Shown here piece by piece: positions 7,701-14,703 of a DNA stretch of 40,176 nt; position 1 is the first letter of the stretch, and each line of letters begins with the position of its first letter. A program made the position numbers and the translations under genes. Source of the DNA: Chryseobacterium luteum (GTDB lineage: Bacteria; Bacteroidota; Bacteroidia; Flavobacteriales; Weeksellaceae); the NCBI RefSeq assembly GCF_000737785.1, contig NZ_JPRO01000026.1:1-40176 (forward strand), read 5' to 3'. Under the pieces are notes generated by a model. The model did not search any database and was not told the origin of the DNA. It saw only the letters and a list, made by a program, of their open reading frames with translations.

Positions 7701-9810
7701 CATGTCCGTAAGTAACTCCACCTGTCGGATCATCTGTTACCCATATATGCCAGCTCCATATGATTTTGTTATTTACTTTTAATGCAACTACTGCATTTCC
7801 TTTACCTTTCGATTTGTCTATCTGAACTTTTATTTTAGCATCTTCCGCGAGTCCTACGGAAGCAGATTCGATAGGCAAAATATAGTTAGCTGAACGTATC
7901 AGTCCTGCAACATCTTCCCAATATACCTCCGCAGTTTGGGCTCCGTTAAGCGCCGAAGGATCATTAACCAAACTGTTTTGATTTCTCCACATCTCATATG
8001 CCTTTTTCACAGGAATATAAATACCGTCAATCTCATTGTTATTCTGATCTCTACCTGTATATATATATGAATTTGGTGCTTTAGTCCAGTCTCTGCAATC
8101 AACCGTGTTGATGATGGCATTTACAGAAGATGTACATCCGTTGCTGTTTTTTACCATTACGGTGTAAGTTCCTGCTGCAACGCCTGTTTTAATATTTGAT
8201 ATTTGATAGGTCGCTCCGCCGTCAAAGCTGTATTCAACACCGGTAGCAGGTGAAGATACACTGATTGTTCCGGTATTGGTTGTACATGATGGCTGGGTAA
8301 TATTTAGTATAGGTGTTTGAGGGATGCTCAAAGCCTGGTTAATGATAACACTTGCAGCATTAGATATAACACCTGCAGAATTTTTCACTTTAACTAAATA
8401 AGTTCCCGAAACCAATCCGGACATAGTATTCGATGCCTGAAAAGTAACTCCATTATCAAAACTATATGTAACGTCTGTGCTTGGATCCGTTACTGTAATG
8501 CTGCCTGTAGTAGTATTACAAGAGGGCTGTACAACAGAAACGACAGGAATTTGCAATTGGGTAGTCTGTATAAAGTTATTTATCTTTAATGAAGAAACTA
8601 AGTTAGCTCCGTAATCAGCCAATAGTTCTGCATAGTGAGATCCGGCTGTAGAAAAAGCGATACTCGGATTGCTCTGTGAAGATGTTAAAACATTTGAGCC
8701 ATCTTCAAAATTCCATGCTACAGACGAAGGTGTTCCCTGCGAAAGATTTGTAAACTGGATAGTACTTCCCACATTAGCATGAGTAGGAGTAGCAGAAAAT
8801 TCAGCAATGGGTGATATGGCAATAGCATTTCCAAAATTAACATAGGCATTTGTATCTGTAGCCTGTCTCTGCCCGGAGTTATTGGTAAATACTTTCACTT
8901 TAACAACGTATTTCCCCGGGGTCAGTGGATAATTTATAACCTCCGGGTTTCTGCTGTTCAGCCAGCCTTTAGCGCCGTCACTCAACCAGGCTGTACTGGT
9001 TATCATGGTCTCATTTTCCGTTCCGTCAGTATTTTTTTTAACCAAATAAGTCCAGCTTCGGACAAATGATAGTGTTCTTAAATTTAAAACAGCTGTAGTT
9101 ACTCCTTCAGGTATTATAAATTCTTTACTTACATAATAATGGTCACCATAGATCATGTTATTTCCCGTGATCCATCTTGTAACTCCCATCACTCCACCTG
9201 TAGAAGCAGAAGACCAGCCCGACACATTGGCATGGCGGGTAATCGGTGTGCTTGTCACTCCATTAGGATCGGTATAAGTCCAGTCAGTATCTACTGCACC
9301 AATCTCGGCCATAATAGTTCCGTCATCATTCTTGCCTGTGCCCAGATCAATAACATTCCCTGCAGAAATTTTAACCGTTCTCGTAGAAACAGAACTTCCG
9401 GAACCATTACTTACAGTTAATTTTGCTGTAAAAGTTCCTGTTCCTGTGTACGAAACAATCGGATTAGCACTTGTAGAAGTGGCAGGACTCCCACCGGTAA
9501 ATTCCCATGCAAATGAGGTTGGATTTCCTGCGCTTGCATTTGAAAAATTCACAGTATTTGATCCGTCGGTTGTGGCCGTAAATTTTGATATTGGACTCTG
9601 TGCATTGATGAGCATAGCAACGAACAATACAAAAAGTGACATGCATTTTTTCAGCAGATCCAAGCCAAAAATGTCAGTTACGACAGAACGATGACTTTCC
9701 GGGACAATATAGTCATTGGAAAGCCGGATTGTATCGCCTCGCGAAGAGGCATTGACTAGAGCAACAGGGGATGCTGCTGTCAAAATTGACAATAAAGATT
9801 TTTTTTTCAT
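4729..9810 (-). CDS. Giant T9SS-exported surface protein with PKD, SprB-like and Fibrobacter-paralogous (TIGR02145-like) domains
   Basis: 1,693 residues from the ATG at 9810. Approximate domain order: a first hydrophobic segment (residues 1-20); a second, better signal peptide (57-71, ending INAQ); PKD-like domains at 72-150 and 333-410; two SprB-like repeats at 423-495 and 500-568, each with a QPSC motif and YSFD(N/G)G; then a duplicated half of about 515 residues. Each half has an IPV/IPI-K-A segment, a WSWHIWVT motif, MDRNLGA, YQWGRKDP and DPCP-WR(I/V)P, the hallmarks of the Fibrobacter succinogenes major paralogous domain. The C-terminus (about 1618-1693, VYPNPF then KGEYILKI) is a type A T9SS sorting domain, so the mature protein is probably anchored or released at the cell surface, likely as an adhesin. 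The true start may be further in: a TTG at 9663 would place a single signal peptide at the N-terminus. It is divergent from the HxlR regulator. Confidence 0.88.
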   Translation of the reverse strand: MKKKSLLSILTAASPVALVNASSRGDTIRLSNDYIVPESHRSVVTDIFGLDLLKKCMSLFVLFVAMLINAQSPISKFTATTDGSNTVNFSNASAGNPTSFAWEFTGGSPATSTSANPIVSYTGTGTFTAKLTVSNGSGSSVSTRTVKISAGNVIDLGTGKNDDGTIMAEIGAVDTDWTYTDPNGVTSTPITRHANVSGWSSASTGGVMGVTRWITGNNMIYGDHYYVSKEFIIPEGVTTAVLNLRTLSFVRSWTYLVKKNTDGTENETMITSTAWLSDGAKGWLNSRNPEVINYPLTPGKYVVKVKVFTNNSGQRQATDTNAYVNFGNAIAISPIAEFSATPTHANVGSTIQFTNLSQGTPSSVAWNFEDGSNVLTSSQSNPSIAFSTAGSHYAELLADYGANLVSSLKINNFIQTTQLQIPVVSVVQPSCNTTTGSITVTDPSTDVTYSFDNGVTFQASNTMSGLVSGTYLVKVKNSAGVISNAASVIINQALSIPQTPILNITQPSCTTNTGTISVSSPATGVEYSFDGGATYQISNIKTGVAAGTYTVMVKNSNGCTSSVNAIINTVDCRDWTKAPNSYIYTGRDQNNNEIDGIYIPVKKAYEMWRNQNSLVNDPSALNGAQTAEVYWEDVAGLIRSANYILPIESASVGLAEDAKIKVQIDKSKGKGNAVVALKVNNKIIWSWHIWVTDDPTGGVTYGHVNNDGPLAKYVENGVTKTFIPKWMDRNLGATNKNFIGYDWNKSGGLMYQWGRKDPFPALQNKDSSMYEISGTVGVKKHVYDYTGDSNTNKIASMQRPFSDISSNLKYAVNNPLNLIFTNTVGGDAWFAQSIGVDNVIRKKSDLWGDNSELAYNTGGAINTYKPKTSYDPCPNNWRIPSYINNAFSLTVQNAFSPWGRNQGNPANDKANYSKIKPTQQNDALAGIKIYANLGIDFTNTTISGVRNRNMGVYPGNGKYVVGSTGDFYHQDPHEISVQSATVASKTIDNNVDINNPYSYFFGGITDAGQFGTIPEPSKPDAILFPNMYGQYYVFTQESGALSGAGACRCIEDKYAVNYNFPTEYFSSGTLINYIEGISNPNSYVITKAASEQEIQIPISKAFSVYNQYLSDHGMLNYNNLKVNVYWTDNKSLVSNVKVMNAPVNLNTIKDGYISVKIPENQTGNALISLHNDQITNPSYWSWHIWVTNNNIGEIVYQTEDVLLPETSNYVNFTNSGAQPMKSTFMDRNLGATDAFPNVVNPQAATESEITMINNSVGMQYQWGRKDPIPTFIKAGLNTSNGLEKTGDFTIWTSSGPDANGNMYPSSYTELNGNDYTSQYTKRRDVDYGTTGATSTEKIKNNLKYSVENPLAFMIPNQKYTNKSSFNGAYGQDWLIATPNQMMERWGHATKKSPFDPCPGGWRVPDISISIPDNDPYDSQHSNDNKGSSPWYNGFYMPTSSTDKFKIHNLGIIQDLGFDIKSPSDIYNGGVPYYLGSVVKNGTTVFGYQFNLPKDSANPNTKYSIGNYPATGLRGFNDNGTISSSMKLGISGLWTAALKSSYSYGTAHSMSFETVNANSSKLIAMNEFFVNHPMNAMNVRCVKEEPRFGQILGVASNMGRTNENSKTAQTSAKSIANAEKEVELEVYPNPFNSSINIKGENLKSYEIYDISGKLIKQDNLNQKTINLSNLVKGEYILKIVTNNNEVKIKKILKN

Positions 9811-9887
9811 AAGCGCATTTTTAAATAATGTTAAAATTTATTTTTCAGGAATCAATTCTGTTTTATAAAAAATAATTTTTCTGTAAT

Positions 9888-9906
9888 ATTTACAATATTT
9901 GTAAAT
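9888..9906. promoter_or_regulatory. Short inverted repeat upstream of the surface-protein gene
   Basis: ATTTACAA - TAT - TTGTAAAT, an 8-bp inverted repeat with a 3-base spacer, 80 bases upstream of the surface-protein ATG. It could be an operator half-site pair, but AT-rich sequence makes chance palindromes common. Confidence 0.3.
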
Positions 9907-9930
9907 TTATGCTGGTCACATGCGGTAGAA

Positions 9931-9957
9931 TCTCATAAAAAAACTTTTTTTATGAGA
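9931..9957. promoter_or_regulatory. 27-bp near-perfect palindrome, candidate operator
   Basis: Arms TCTCATAAAAAAA and TTTTTTTATGAGA (13 bp each, perfect) around a single C. It lies 14 bases before the -33 element of the HxlR-type gene and between two divergent genes. An operator for the HxlR-family protein is the simplest reading. It could also form a hairpin if transcribed from the plus strand, but no gene precedes it on that strand. Confidence 0.5.
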
Positions 9958-9971
9958 ATTATTATAAGTTT

Positions 9972-10003
9972 TTTGTGTATAGTTTCTATTAAAGCTATGT
10001 TTG
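9972..10003 (+). promoter_or_regulatory. Bacteroidota-type promoter of the HxlR-family gene
   Basis: TTTG at 9972-9975 and a perfect TAnnTTTG box (TATGTTTG) at 9996-10003, 20 bases apart. Transcription would start near 10010, giving a leader of about 50 bases before the ATG at 10061. Confidence 0.6.
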
Positions 10004-10060
10004 CAAAAGCATGATTAATTAAATTATCTGCAAATATTCATTAAAAAAAAAACACACACA

Positions 10061-10387
10061 ATGAGTCAAAAAAATATGACTAACCAAAACTCGGCTGAGA
10101 ATGCAGAGATTTGTCCGGCGCAAAAGCTTCTAAAAATGCTTTCAGGTAAGCTGAAACCTGAGATCTTCAGCCTGGCAATTAAGTCAACATTAAGGTTTAG
10201 CAGTTTATTACGTGAGATAAAGGGGGCTAATAAACAATCTTTGTCAATTGCTTTAAAAGAAATGGAAGAGATAGAGTTATTGGAAAGGGTTGTAGTTAAG
10301 CTGAAACCTCTTCACATAGAGTATTATCTTACTGAAAAAGGCAAATCATTGATTCCCGTTTTTCAGCAACTGGAAGGTTTGGTATAA
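10061..10387 (+). CDS. HxlR-family winged-helix transcriptional regulator
   Basis: 108 residues. The family pattern is clear: a CPAQKLLKMLSGKLKPEIF start (HxlR proteins begin CP-x-E/K...GGKWK), then LRFSSLLREIKG, a recognition helix around NKQSLSIALKEMEE, a wing with LLER, and the end segment EYYLTEKGKSLIPV. Family members are small dimeric DNA-binding proteins that often sense reactive or phenolic compounds through the N-terminal Cys; here Cys24 is kept. It differs from typical members in having KLKPEIF instead of KWKLLIL. The gene stands alone, divergent from the surface protein, with a promoter and palindrome upstream and a terminator downstream, so it may regulate itself and the surface protein (inference). 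Confidence 0.88.
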   Translation: MSQKNMTNQNSAENAEICPAQKLLKMLSGKLKPEIFSLAIKSTLRFSSLLREIKGANKQSLSIALKEMEEIELLERVVVKLKPLHIEYYLTEKGKSLIPVFQQLEGLV

Positions 10388-10527
10388 ACGAAAGTCTTAT
10401 GAAAACGACGTTAGGGTATTGATGATATTGAAAAAGCCTGTGGCTTTAGACAAAATTTCCCAAAATTTCCCATAAGCAAAATAACTCATTATTCATTTTA
10501 ATATAAACGTCGCCATAAACAGGAAAA

Positions 10528-10560
10528 CCGCAGCTTACAACGGCTGCGGCTTTCTTTATT
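10528..10560. terminator. Rho-independent terminator after the HxlR gene, probably bidirectional
   Basis: CCGCAGC (10528-10534), an eight-base loop, GCTGCGG (10543-10549), then a T-rich tail. The left flank is A-rich, so it can also end transcription of the hlyD-like gene on the minus strand (stop at 10575). Confidence 0.8.
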
Positions 10561-10574
10561 TTTAAGAGGGTACA

Positions 10575-11873
10575 CTAACTTTGATACCCTAACAATTTTC
10601 TGATCTGGTAGAAAAATCTTTCAATAAGCCGCAAATCCTGGGTCACGATCTCCGCGCTGCCTCTGAGCTCTTTGTCAAATACAAGCTTTTTATTATAGCT
10701 TGTTTTCAATCCTTTAGGAAGGGTTATGTCAACATAATAATTTCCTTTATCATCGGGAATAAGAGAAATATTCTGCACTTTTCCTTCTATAATACCATAT
10801 TCCTGGAAACGGTAGTTATCAAGTTTAATCAAGACTTTTTGGCCTGTAGTTACCTTTCCGGAGTTAACGGTAGGAACAGACATTCTGCCTACCAGCTTTT
10901 CCTTGTTGGTTGGAAGTATGGAAACAATAGGTTCTGCCACTTTTACAAATTGATTTTCCCCGAAAAACTGCTGGAAACTGGCCATACCATCCGTAGAAGA
11001 AATCACAAGATAATTCTGTTCCCACTGTTTTAAAGATTTTCGAAGCTGTTCAAACAGCTGCAAGGTCTGTGAAGAGTAGGTGATCTTGTCTTTTTCCGTA
11101 TTAATGGCTGTGCCGCTTTTTGTTTTGTTCAGGTTGGAAATCCCTTCATCCATCTGCGAAATGGAAATATTGAGGTTTTCAAGATTCTGCTGGGCCTGAA
11201 GATATTTTATTTTCTCATTTTCAAGTTCTACGGAAGCGATCACTCCCTGGTTGAAAAGTTCCTGAGACCTCTGGTAGCTTTTCTTTGATAATTCATATTT
11301 AGCCAGTTCCAGGTTTTTCTGCTGTTTCAATGTAGCAATTCTTCCCCTGTATTCGGAGATGCTTTGATTGGCTGCAATATTTTCCGGTGCATAAGGCTGA
11401 AGTCTTGTGAAAAGTTCTTCATCCTGAAAAGCTTTAGCAAAACTATTATAATCACCTTGTAGTTCACCAAGTTTGAACCTGGACGTCTTGGCGACCGGAA
11501 AAGAGCTGAGCTGATTGGGAGCAATGGAATCCACCAGTTTTTTCAGTTCAAGAACATCTTTATAATTTGCCGTGGACTGCATTACCATTAATACTTCATT
11601 TTTCTTAACCTCCTGATGATCTTTGATAAAGATTTTTTCAATTTTTGAGCTTGTTCTGGCTTCTATTTTTTCTGGTGGATTTTGTGATGTCACTATAACA
11701 GGAGCCGAAACAAATTCCGGATACTTTATGATATAGCTCATCACAAGGATAAGCAGGAGTATGATTAATATGATACTGTTGCCCCAGCGTATCATCCAGT
11801 GAGGGGGCTGGGTGAGAATGTCCTGAACACTTTCCGAACGCAGTTCAATATTGTCTAAGATGTCTTCTTTCAT
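10575..11873 (-). CDS. HlyD-family membrane fusion protein (peptide exporter adaptor)
   Basis: 432 residues. A short cytoplasmic start is followed by one transmembrane helix (about residues 31-50). Then come a lipoyl/barrel-sandwich half (EARTSSKIEKIFIKDHQEVKKNEVL), a long coiled-coil hairpin (about 150-270, rich in K, E, L and Q), the second barrel half, and a C-terminal beta-barrel strand region. This is the architecture of the periplasmic adaptor that joins a bacteriocin-type ABC exporter to an outer-membrane TolC channel. It lies 43 bases downstream of the C39 ABC transporter gene on the same strand, so the two surely form one exporter. No TolC-like gene is visible here; the outer-membrane component must come from elsewhere. 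It is the last gene of the minus-strand export operon. Confidence 0.9.
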   Translation of the reverse strand: MKEDILDNIELRSESVQDILTQPPHWMIRWGNSIILIILLLILVMSYIIKYPEFVSAPVIVTSQNPPEKIEARTSSKIEKIFIKDHQEVKKNEVLMVMQSTANYKDVLELKKLVDSIAPNQLSSFPVAKTSRFKLGELQGDYNSFAKAFQDEELFTRLQPYAPENIAANQSISEYRGRIATLKQQKNLELAKYELSKKSYQRSQELFNQGVIASVELENEKIKYLQAQQNLENLNISISQMDEGISNLNKTKSGTAINTEKDKITYSSQTLQLFEQLRKSLKQWEQNYLVISSTDGMASFQQFFGENQFVKVAEPIVSILPTNKEKLVGRMSVPTVNSGKVTTGQKVLIKLDNYRFQEYGIIEGKVQNISLIPDDKGNYYVDITLPKGLKTSYNKKLVFDKELRGSAEIVTQDLRLIERFFYQIRKLLGYQS

Positions 11874-11916
11874 TTTCTAAGATAGAATTTTCCCCATTAT
11901 TTCGGGGAGGATATTA

Positions 11917-14109
11917 TTAATTTCCTAATTCCAGCTGGTTCTTCACCAGCCTGTAGTATTCTCCTTTTAAAGTCACCAGTTCAGCATGATTGCCTTCCTC
12001 TACTACTTTCCCTTTATCCAAAACGATAATTTTGTCGGCATGTTTCACTGTGGATAGCCTATGGGCAATTACAATGGCTGTTTTACCTTTAAAGAACTGC
12101 TCAAGGTTTTCCATGATCACTTTTTCATTATTGGCATCCAAAGCAGAAGTTGCTTCATCAAAAAAGATAAATTCAGGCGATTTGTAAACAGCTCTGGCAA
12201 TGAAAAGCCTCTGCTTCTGGCCTCCGCTGACTCCCACACCTTCATTTCCGATCTTTGTATTATAGCTTAACGGAAGACTTTCAATGAAATCTTTGATATT
12301 GGCGATCTCTACGGCACGTCTCAATTTCTTTTTATCAACGTGGTCTTCTCCTACCGCAATATTATTGGCGATGGTATCATTAAACACATAACCTTCCTGC
12401 ATAACCACTCCGCAATGATCTCTCCAGAATCTTGGGGATATGTTTCTCAACTGGGTATTCCCAAGTTTGATATCGCCCGAATTCGGCTCGTAAAATTTCA
12501 TCAGAAGCTTCAGAAGAGTGGTTTTTCCACTTCCGCTGGCTCCTACAATAGCTGTAGTCTTCTGATAAGGGATGGTAAGGCTCAGATCTTCAAATACAGG
12601 AACATCCGATCCGATGTATCTGAATGATATATTGTTGATATCGATGTCCTTCTGTGGAATTTCACCTGCATACTGCTCATTTTTGTCTTCTTCATCTTCT
12701 TTGTCATGGATCTCGCCCAGTCTTTCAAGAGAGATCTTCGCATCCTGAGTCTGTTTGATGAAATCGATCAGCTGCAGCAACGGGCTGTTCAGCTGTCCAA
12801 TGATATACTGTACCGAAAGCATCATTCCCAGAGTAAGGTTACCACTAAGAACCAATTTGGCAGAAAGGAAACTGACCAGGATGTCTTTCATCTGGTTAAT
12901 GAAATTTCCTCCCACAGACTGCCACTGCTCCAGGGATAGAGATTTTATTCTGATTTTAAACAGTTTTACCTGTAGAAATTCCCAGTCCCAGCGTTTCTGC
13001 TTTTCCGCGTTATGCATTTTGATCTCCTGCATCCCGTTGATAAGCTCTATGACCTTACTCTGCTCCTGTGAAACCTGGGAGAATCTTTTATAATCCAGCT
13101 CCTTTCTCTTATTAAGGAAAAAACTGATCCACCCAATATATAATGCTGCCCCCACAAGGTAAACAACAAAAAGCCTGTAATCGTAGAAAAGCAGGACAAT
13201 ACTGAAAATAATAAGATTGACCAGGGAAAAGAGAGTATTTAACGAGGAGCTCGTCAAAAGCTGCTCAATTCTGTGGTGGTCATTGATCCTCTGCATGATA
13301 TCACCTGTCATTCTTGTATCGAAAAAGCTTATAGGAAGCTTCATCAGCTTGATAAAGAAATCTGAGATGATCGAAATATTGATTCTTGCAGAAAGGTGGA
13401 GCAGGATCCAGCTTCGGATCACTTCAATACCCATTCTTCCCATGAACAGCATAATCTGAGCAAGAAGCACCACATAAATGAAGTTGAGATCCTGGTTCTG
13501 TATCCCGACGTCTACAATACTTTGGGTAAGAAACGGGAAAATCAGCGAGAGTAAACTTCCTGCCAGCAGGCCTACAGCAAGCTGTATAACAAGTGATTTG
13601 TATTTTAGCAGGTATTTCGAAAGGAAAGAAAAACTGGCTTTACTTTCTTCCGTGTCAAATTCGGTCTGAAAAAATGCAGGTGTGGTTTCGAGAATAAGAG
13701 CAATTCCTTCTTCCGTATTTTCGTTGGCATTTTCCCCGATCCATAATTTGATAAACTCTTCGCGGGTATAGGTGATCAGTCCGTAGCTCGGATCTGAAAT
13801 ATAGACTTTGTTATTTTTATCAATTTTATAAACAACAACGAAGTGGTTCTTGTTCCAGTGGACGATGCAGGGGAATGGTACTTCTTCTGCAAGGGTATTA
13901 AAATCGATCTGGACTCCAAGTGAGCGGAATCCTAAGTTTTCTGATGCATCACTAAGCCCTAAAAGGCTGCTTCCTTCACGTGTGGTTTCAGAAAGGGTAC
14001 GGATCTGCTGCAGGGAGATACTTCTGCCGTAATATTTGCTTACTATTCTAAGGCAGGTCGGTCCGCAGTCTTTGGCATCCGGCTGTTTATAAAAGGGAAA
14101 TTTCTTCAA
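11917..14109 (-). CDS. C39 peptidase-containing ABC transporter (PCAT) for GG-leader peptides
   Basis: 730 residues. The N-terminal C39 protease domain (1-140) has Gln9, catalytic Cys15 in DAKDCGPTCL, His89 in NKNHFVVV and Asp106 in DPSYG, so it looks active. The transmembrane region (about 165-450) has six helices. The nucleotide-binding domain has Walker A GASGSGKTTL near residue 525, signature VSGGQKQR, Walker B FIFFDEATSALD near 655, and an AHR H-loop. PCATs cut precursors after a Gly-Gly motif and export the core. Two precursors with GG leaders lie directly upstream, and the HlyD adaptor lies downstream. The grasp-with-spasm precursor at 22428-22622 also has a GG leader and no transporter of its own nearby, so it may be a further substrate (inference). 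Confidence 0.95.
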   Translation of the reverse strand: MKKFPFYKQPDAKDCGPTCLRIVSKYYGRSISLQQIRTLSETTREGSSLLGLSDASENLGFRSLGVQIDFNTLAEEVPFPCIVHWNKNHFVVVYKIDKNNKVYISDPSYGLITYTREEFIKLWIGENANENTEEGIALILETTPAFFQTEFDTEESKASFSFLSKYLLKYKSLVIQLAVGLLAGSLLSLIFPFLTQSIVDVGIQNQDLNFIYVVLLAQIMLFMGRMGIEVIRSWILLHLSARINISIISDFFIKLMKLPISFFDTRMTGDIMQRINDHHRIEQLLTSSSLNTLFSLVNLIIFSIVLLFYDYRLFVVYLVGAALYIGWISFFLNKRKELDYKRFSQVSQEQSKVIELINGMQEIKMHNAEKQKRWDWEFLQVKLFKIRIKSLSLEQWQSVGGNFINQMKDILVSFLSAKLVLSGNLTLGMMLSVQYIIGQLNSPLLQLIDFIKQTQDAKISLERLGEIHDKEDEEDKNEQYAGEIPQKDIDINNISFRYIGSDVPVFEDLSLTIPYQKTTAIVGASGSGKTTLLKLLMKFYEPNSGDIKLGNTQLRNISPRFWRDHCGVVMQEGYVFNDTIANNIAVGEDHVDKKKLRRAVEIANIKDFIESLPLSYNTKIGNEGVGVSGGQKQRLFIARAVYKSPEFIFFDEATSALDANNEKVIMENLEQFFKGKTAIVIAHRLSTVKHADKIIVLDKGKVVEEGNHAELVTLKGEYYRLVKNQLELGN

Positions 14110-14125
14110 AATGTATACTCATTAT

Positions 14126-14154
14126 AAAATGTCGTCACGGTATGACGACATTTT
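14126..14154 (-). terminator. Hairpin between precursor and transporter genes, possible attenuator
   Basis: AAAATGTCGTCA (14126-14137), five-base loop, TGACGACATTTT (14143-14154), a perfect 12-bp inverted repeat. Read on the minus strand the stem is followed by TTTTAT. It sits between the two precursor genes and the transporter start at 14109. Partial termination here would make the precursors more abundant than the exporter, as is common in bacteriocin operons. It could also be an RNA-stability element. Confidence 0.65.
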
Positions 14155-14192
14155 TGCTTTATTCATTGTTGTACTTAACTAATAATCGTCGG

Positions 14193-14378
14193 CTAATAAT
14201 AGCACCACTTGTTGCATGCATTAACACAGATGAACATTTCCTGATCAGCTGTGGAGCACTGGCCCTGCGTTTTAAAAACACAATAGCTGGCAGAGGCCTG
14301 AATACGGGCACACTCCTCTGTGATCCCTCCTTTTAATACTCTTAAGTTTTCTCTTGAAAGTTTTTTTAAATTTTTCAT
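14193..14378 (-). CDS. GG-leader bacteriocin-like precursor peptide, six cysteines (peptide 1)
   Basis: 61 residues: an 18-residue leader MKNLKKLSRENLRVLKGG ending in the double-glycine cut site, then a 43-residue core. The core has six cysteines (core positions 5, 15, 23, 33, 37, 41; spacing 9-7-9-3-3) and a CYY end. The leader is close to that of the next peptide and to the GG leaders of Bacteroidota natural-product precursors. Cutting and export by the C39 transporter just downstream is expected. The even number of cysteines and the VKOR-thioredoxin gene upstream suggest three disulfides in the product. Antibacterial activity is not shown by the sequence; a signalling or other role is possible. 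Confidence 0.85.
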   Translation of the reverse strand: MKNLKKLSRENLRVLKGGITEECARIQASASYCVFKTQGQCSTADQEMFICVNACNKWCYY

Positions 14379-14408
14379 CGTATTAAGTGGGTTTAAGGTG
14401 AAATTCCG

Positions 14409-14597
14409 CTACAGTGTAATGTCAATCATTGTAGGTGGAGTACAATAATACGTATTAGGCCCGGCTCCTGCAATAGGTCTGCATACACCGCTTGCACAGC
14501 ATTGGTTGCCGCCACATTCTCCATCTAGCGGGCATTGTCTAAGACCGCCTTTAATGGTTTTTAAACCTTGTCTTGAGATTTTTTTAAAATTTTTCAT
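14409..14597 (-). CDS. GG-leader precursor peptide with knottin-like cysteine spacing (peptide 2)
   Basis: 62 residues: leader MKNFKKISRQGLKTIKGG (18) and a 44-residue core. The core cysteines are at core positions 4, 10, 15, 16, 21 and 34, that is C-x5-C-x4-CC-x4-C-x12-C. This falls within the inhibitor-cystine-knot consensus (C-x3-7-C-x3-8-C-x0-7-C-x1-4-C-x4-13-C). The core is rich in Gly and Pro, also typical. The leader matches peptide 1 at most positions, so both are probably processed by the same C39 transporter. It lies between the VKOR-thioredoxin gene and peptide 1 on one strand. Oxidation of the three Cys pairs by that enzyme is the natural inference. Confidence 0.85.
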   Translation of the reverse strand: MKNFKKISRQGLKTIKGGLRQCPLDGECGGNQCCASGVCRPIAGAGPNTYYCTPPTMIDITL

Positions 14598-14703
14598 AGT
14601 ATTATTAAGTTTTTAAGTTTTTTTTCTTACTCTTTCAAAGCTTTTCAGAATCCGCTTTTATTTTTTCCTAAGATAGTGAATTTTTCAATTCGGGAAAGAT
14701 TTC

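Noticed and set aside
9139..9694. Plus-strand frames inside the surface-protein gene
   Set aside because: They are antisense to PKD-type repeats, with compositional bias from the opposite strand and no start signals.
10433..10447. AAAGCC-TGT-GGCTTT hairpin after the HxlR gene
   Set aside because: Six-bp stem without a T-run; the stronger terminator at 10528 explains the end of the unit.
10451..10470. Two tandem copies of CAAAATTTCC
   Set aside because: Only two units; too short to call a repeat array.
12340..13093. Plus-strand frames inside the ABC transporter gene
   Set aside because: Antisense shadows of a gene with complete catalytic motifs; no promoter or family match.
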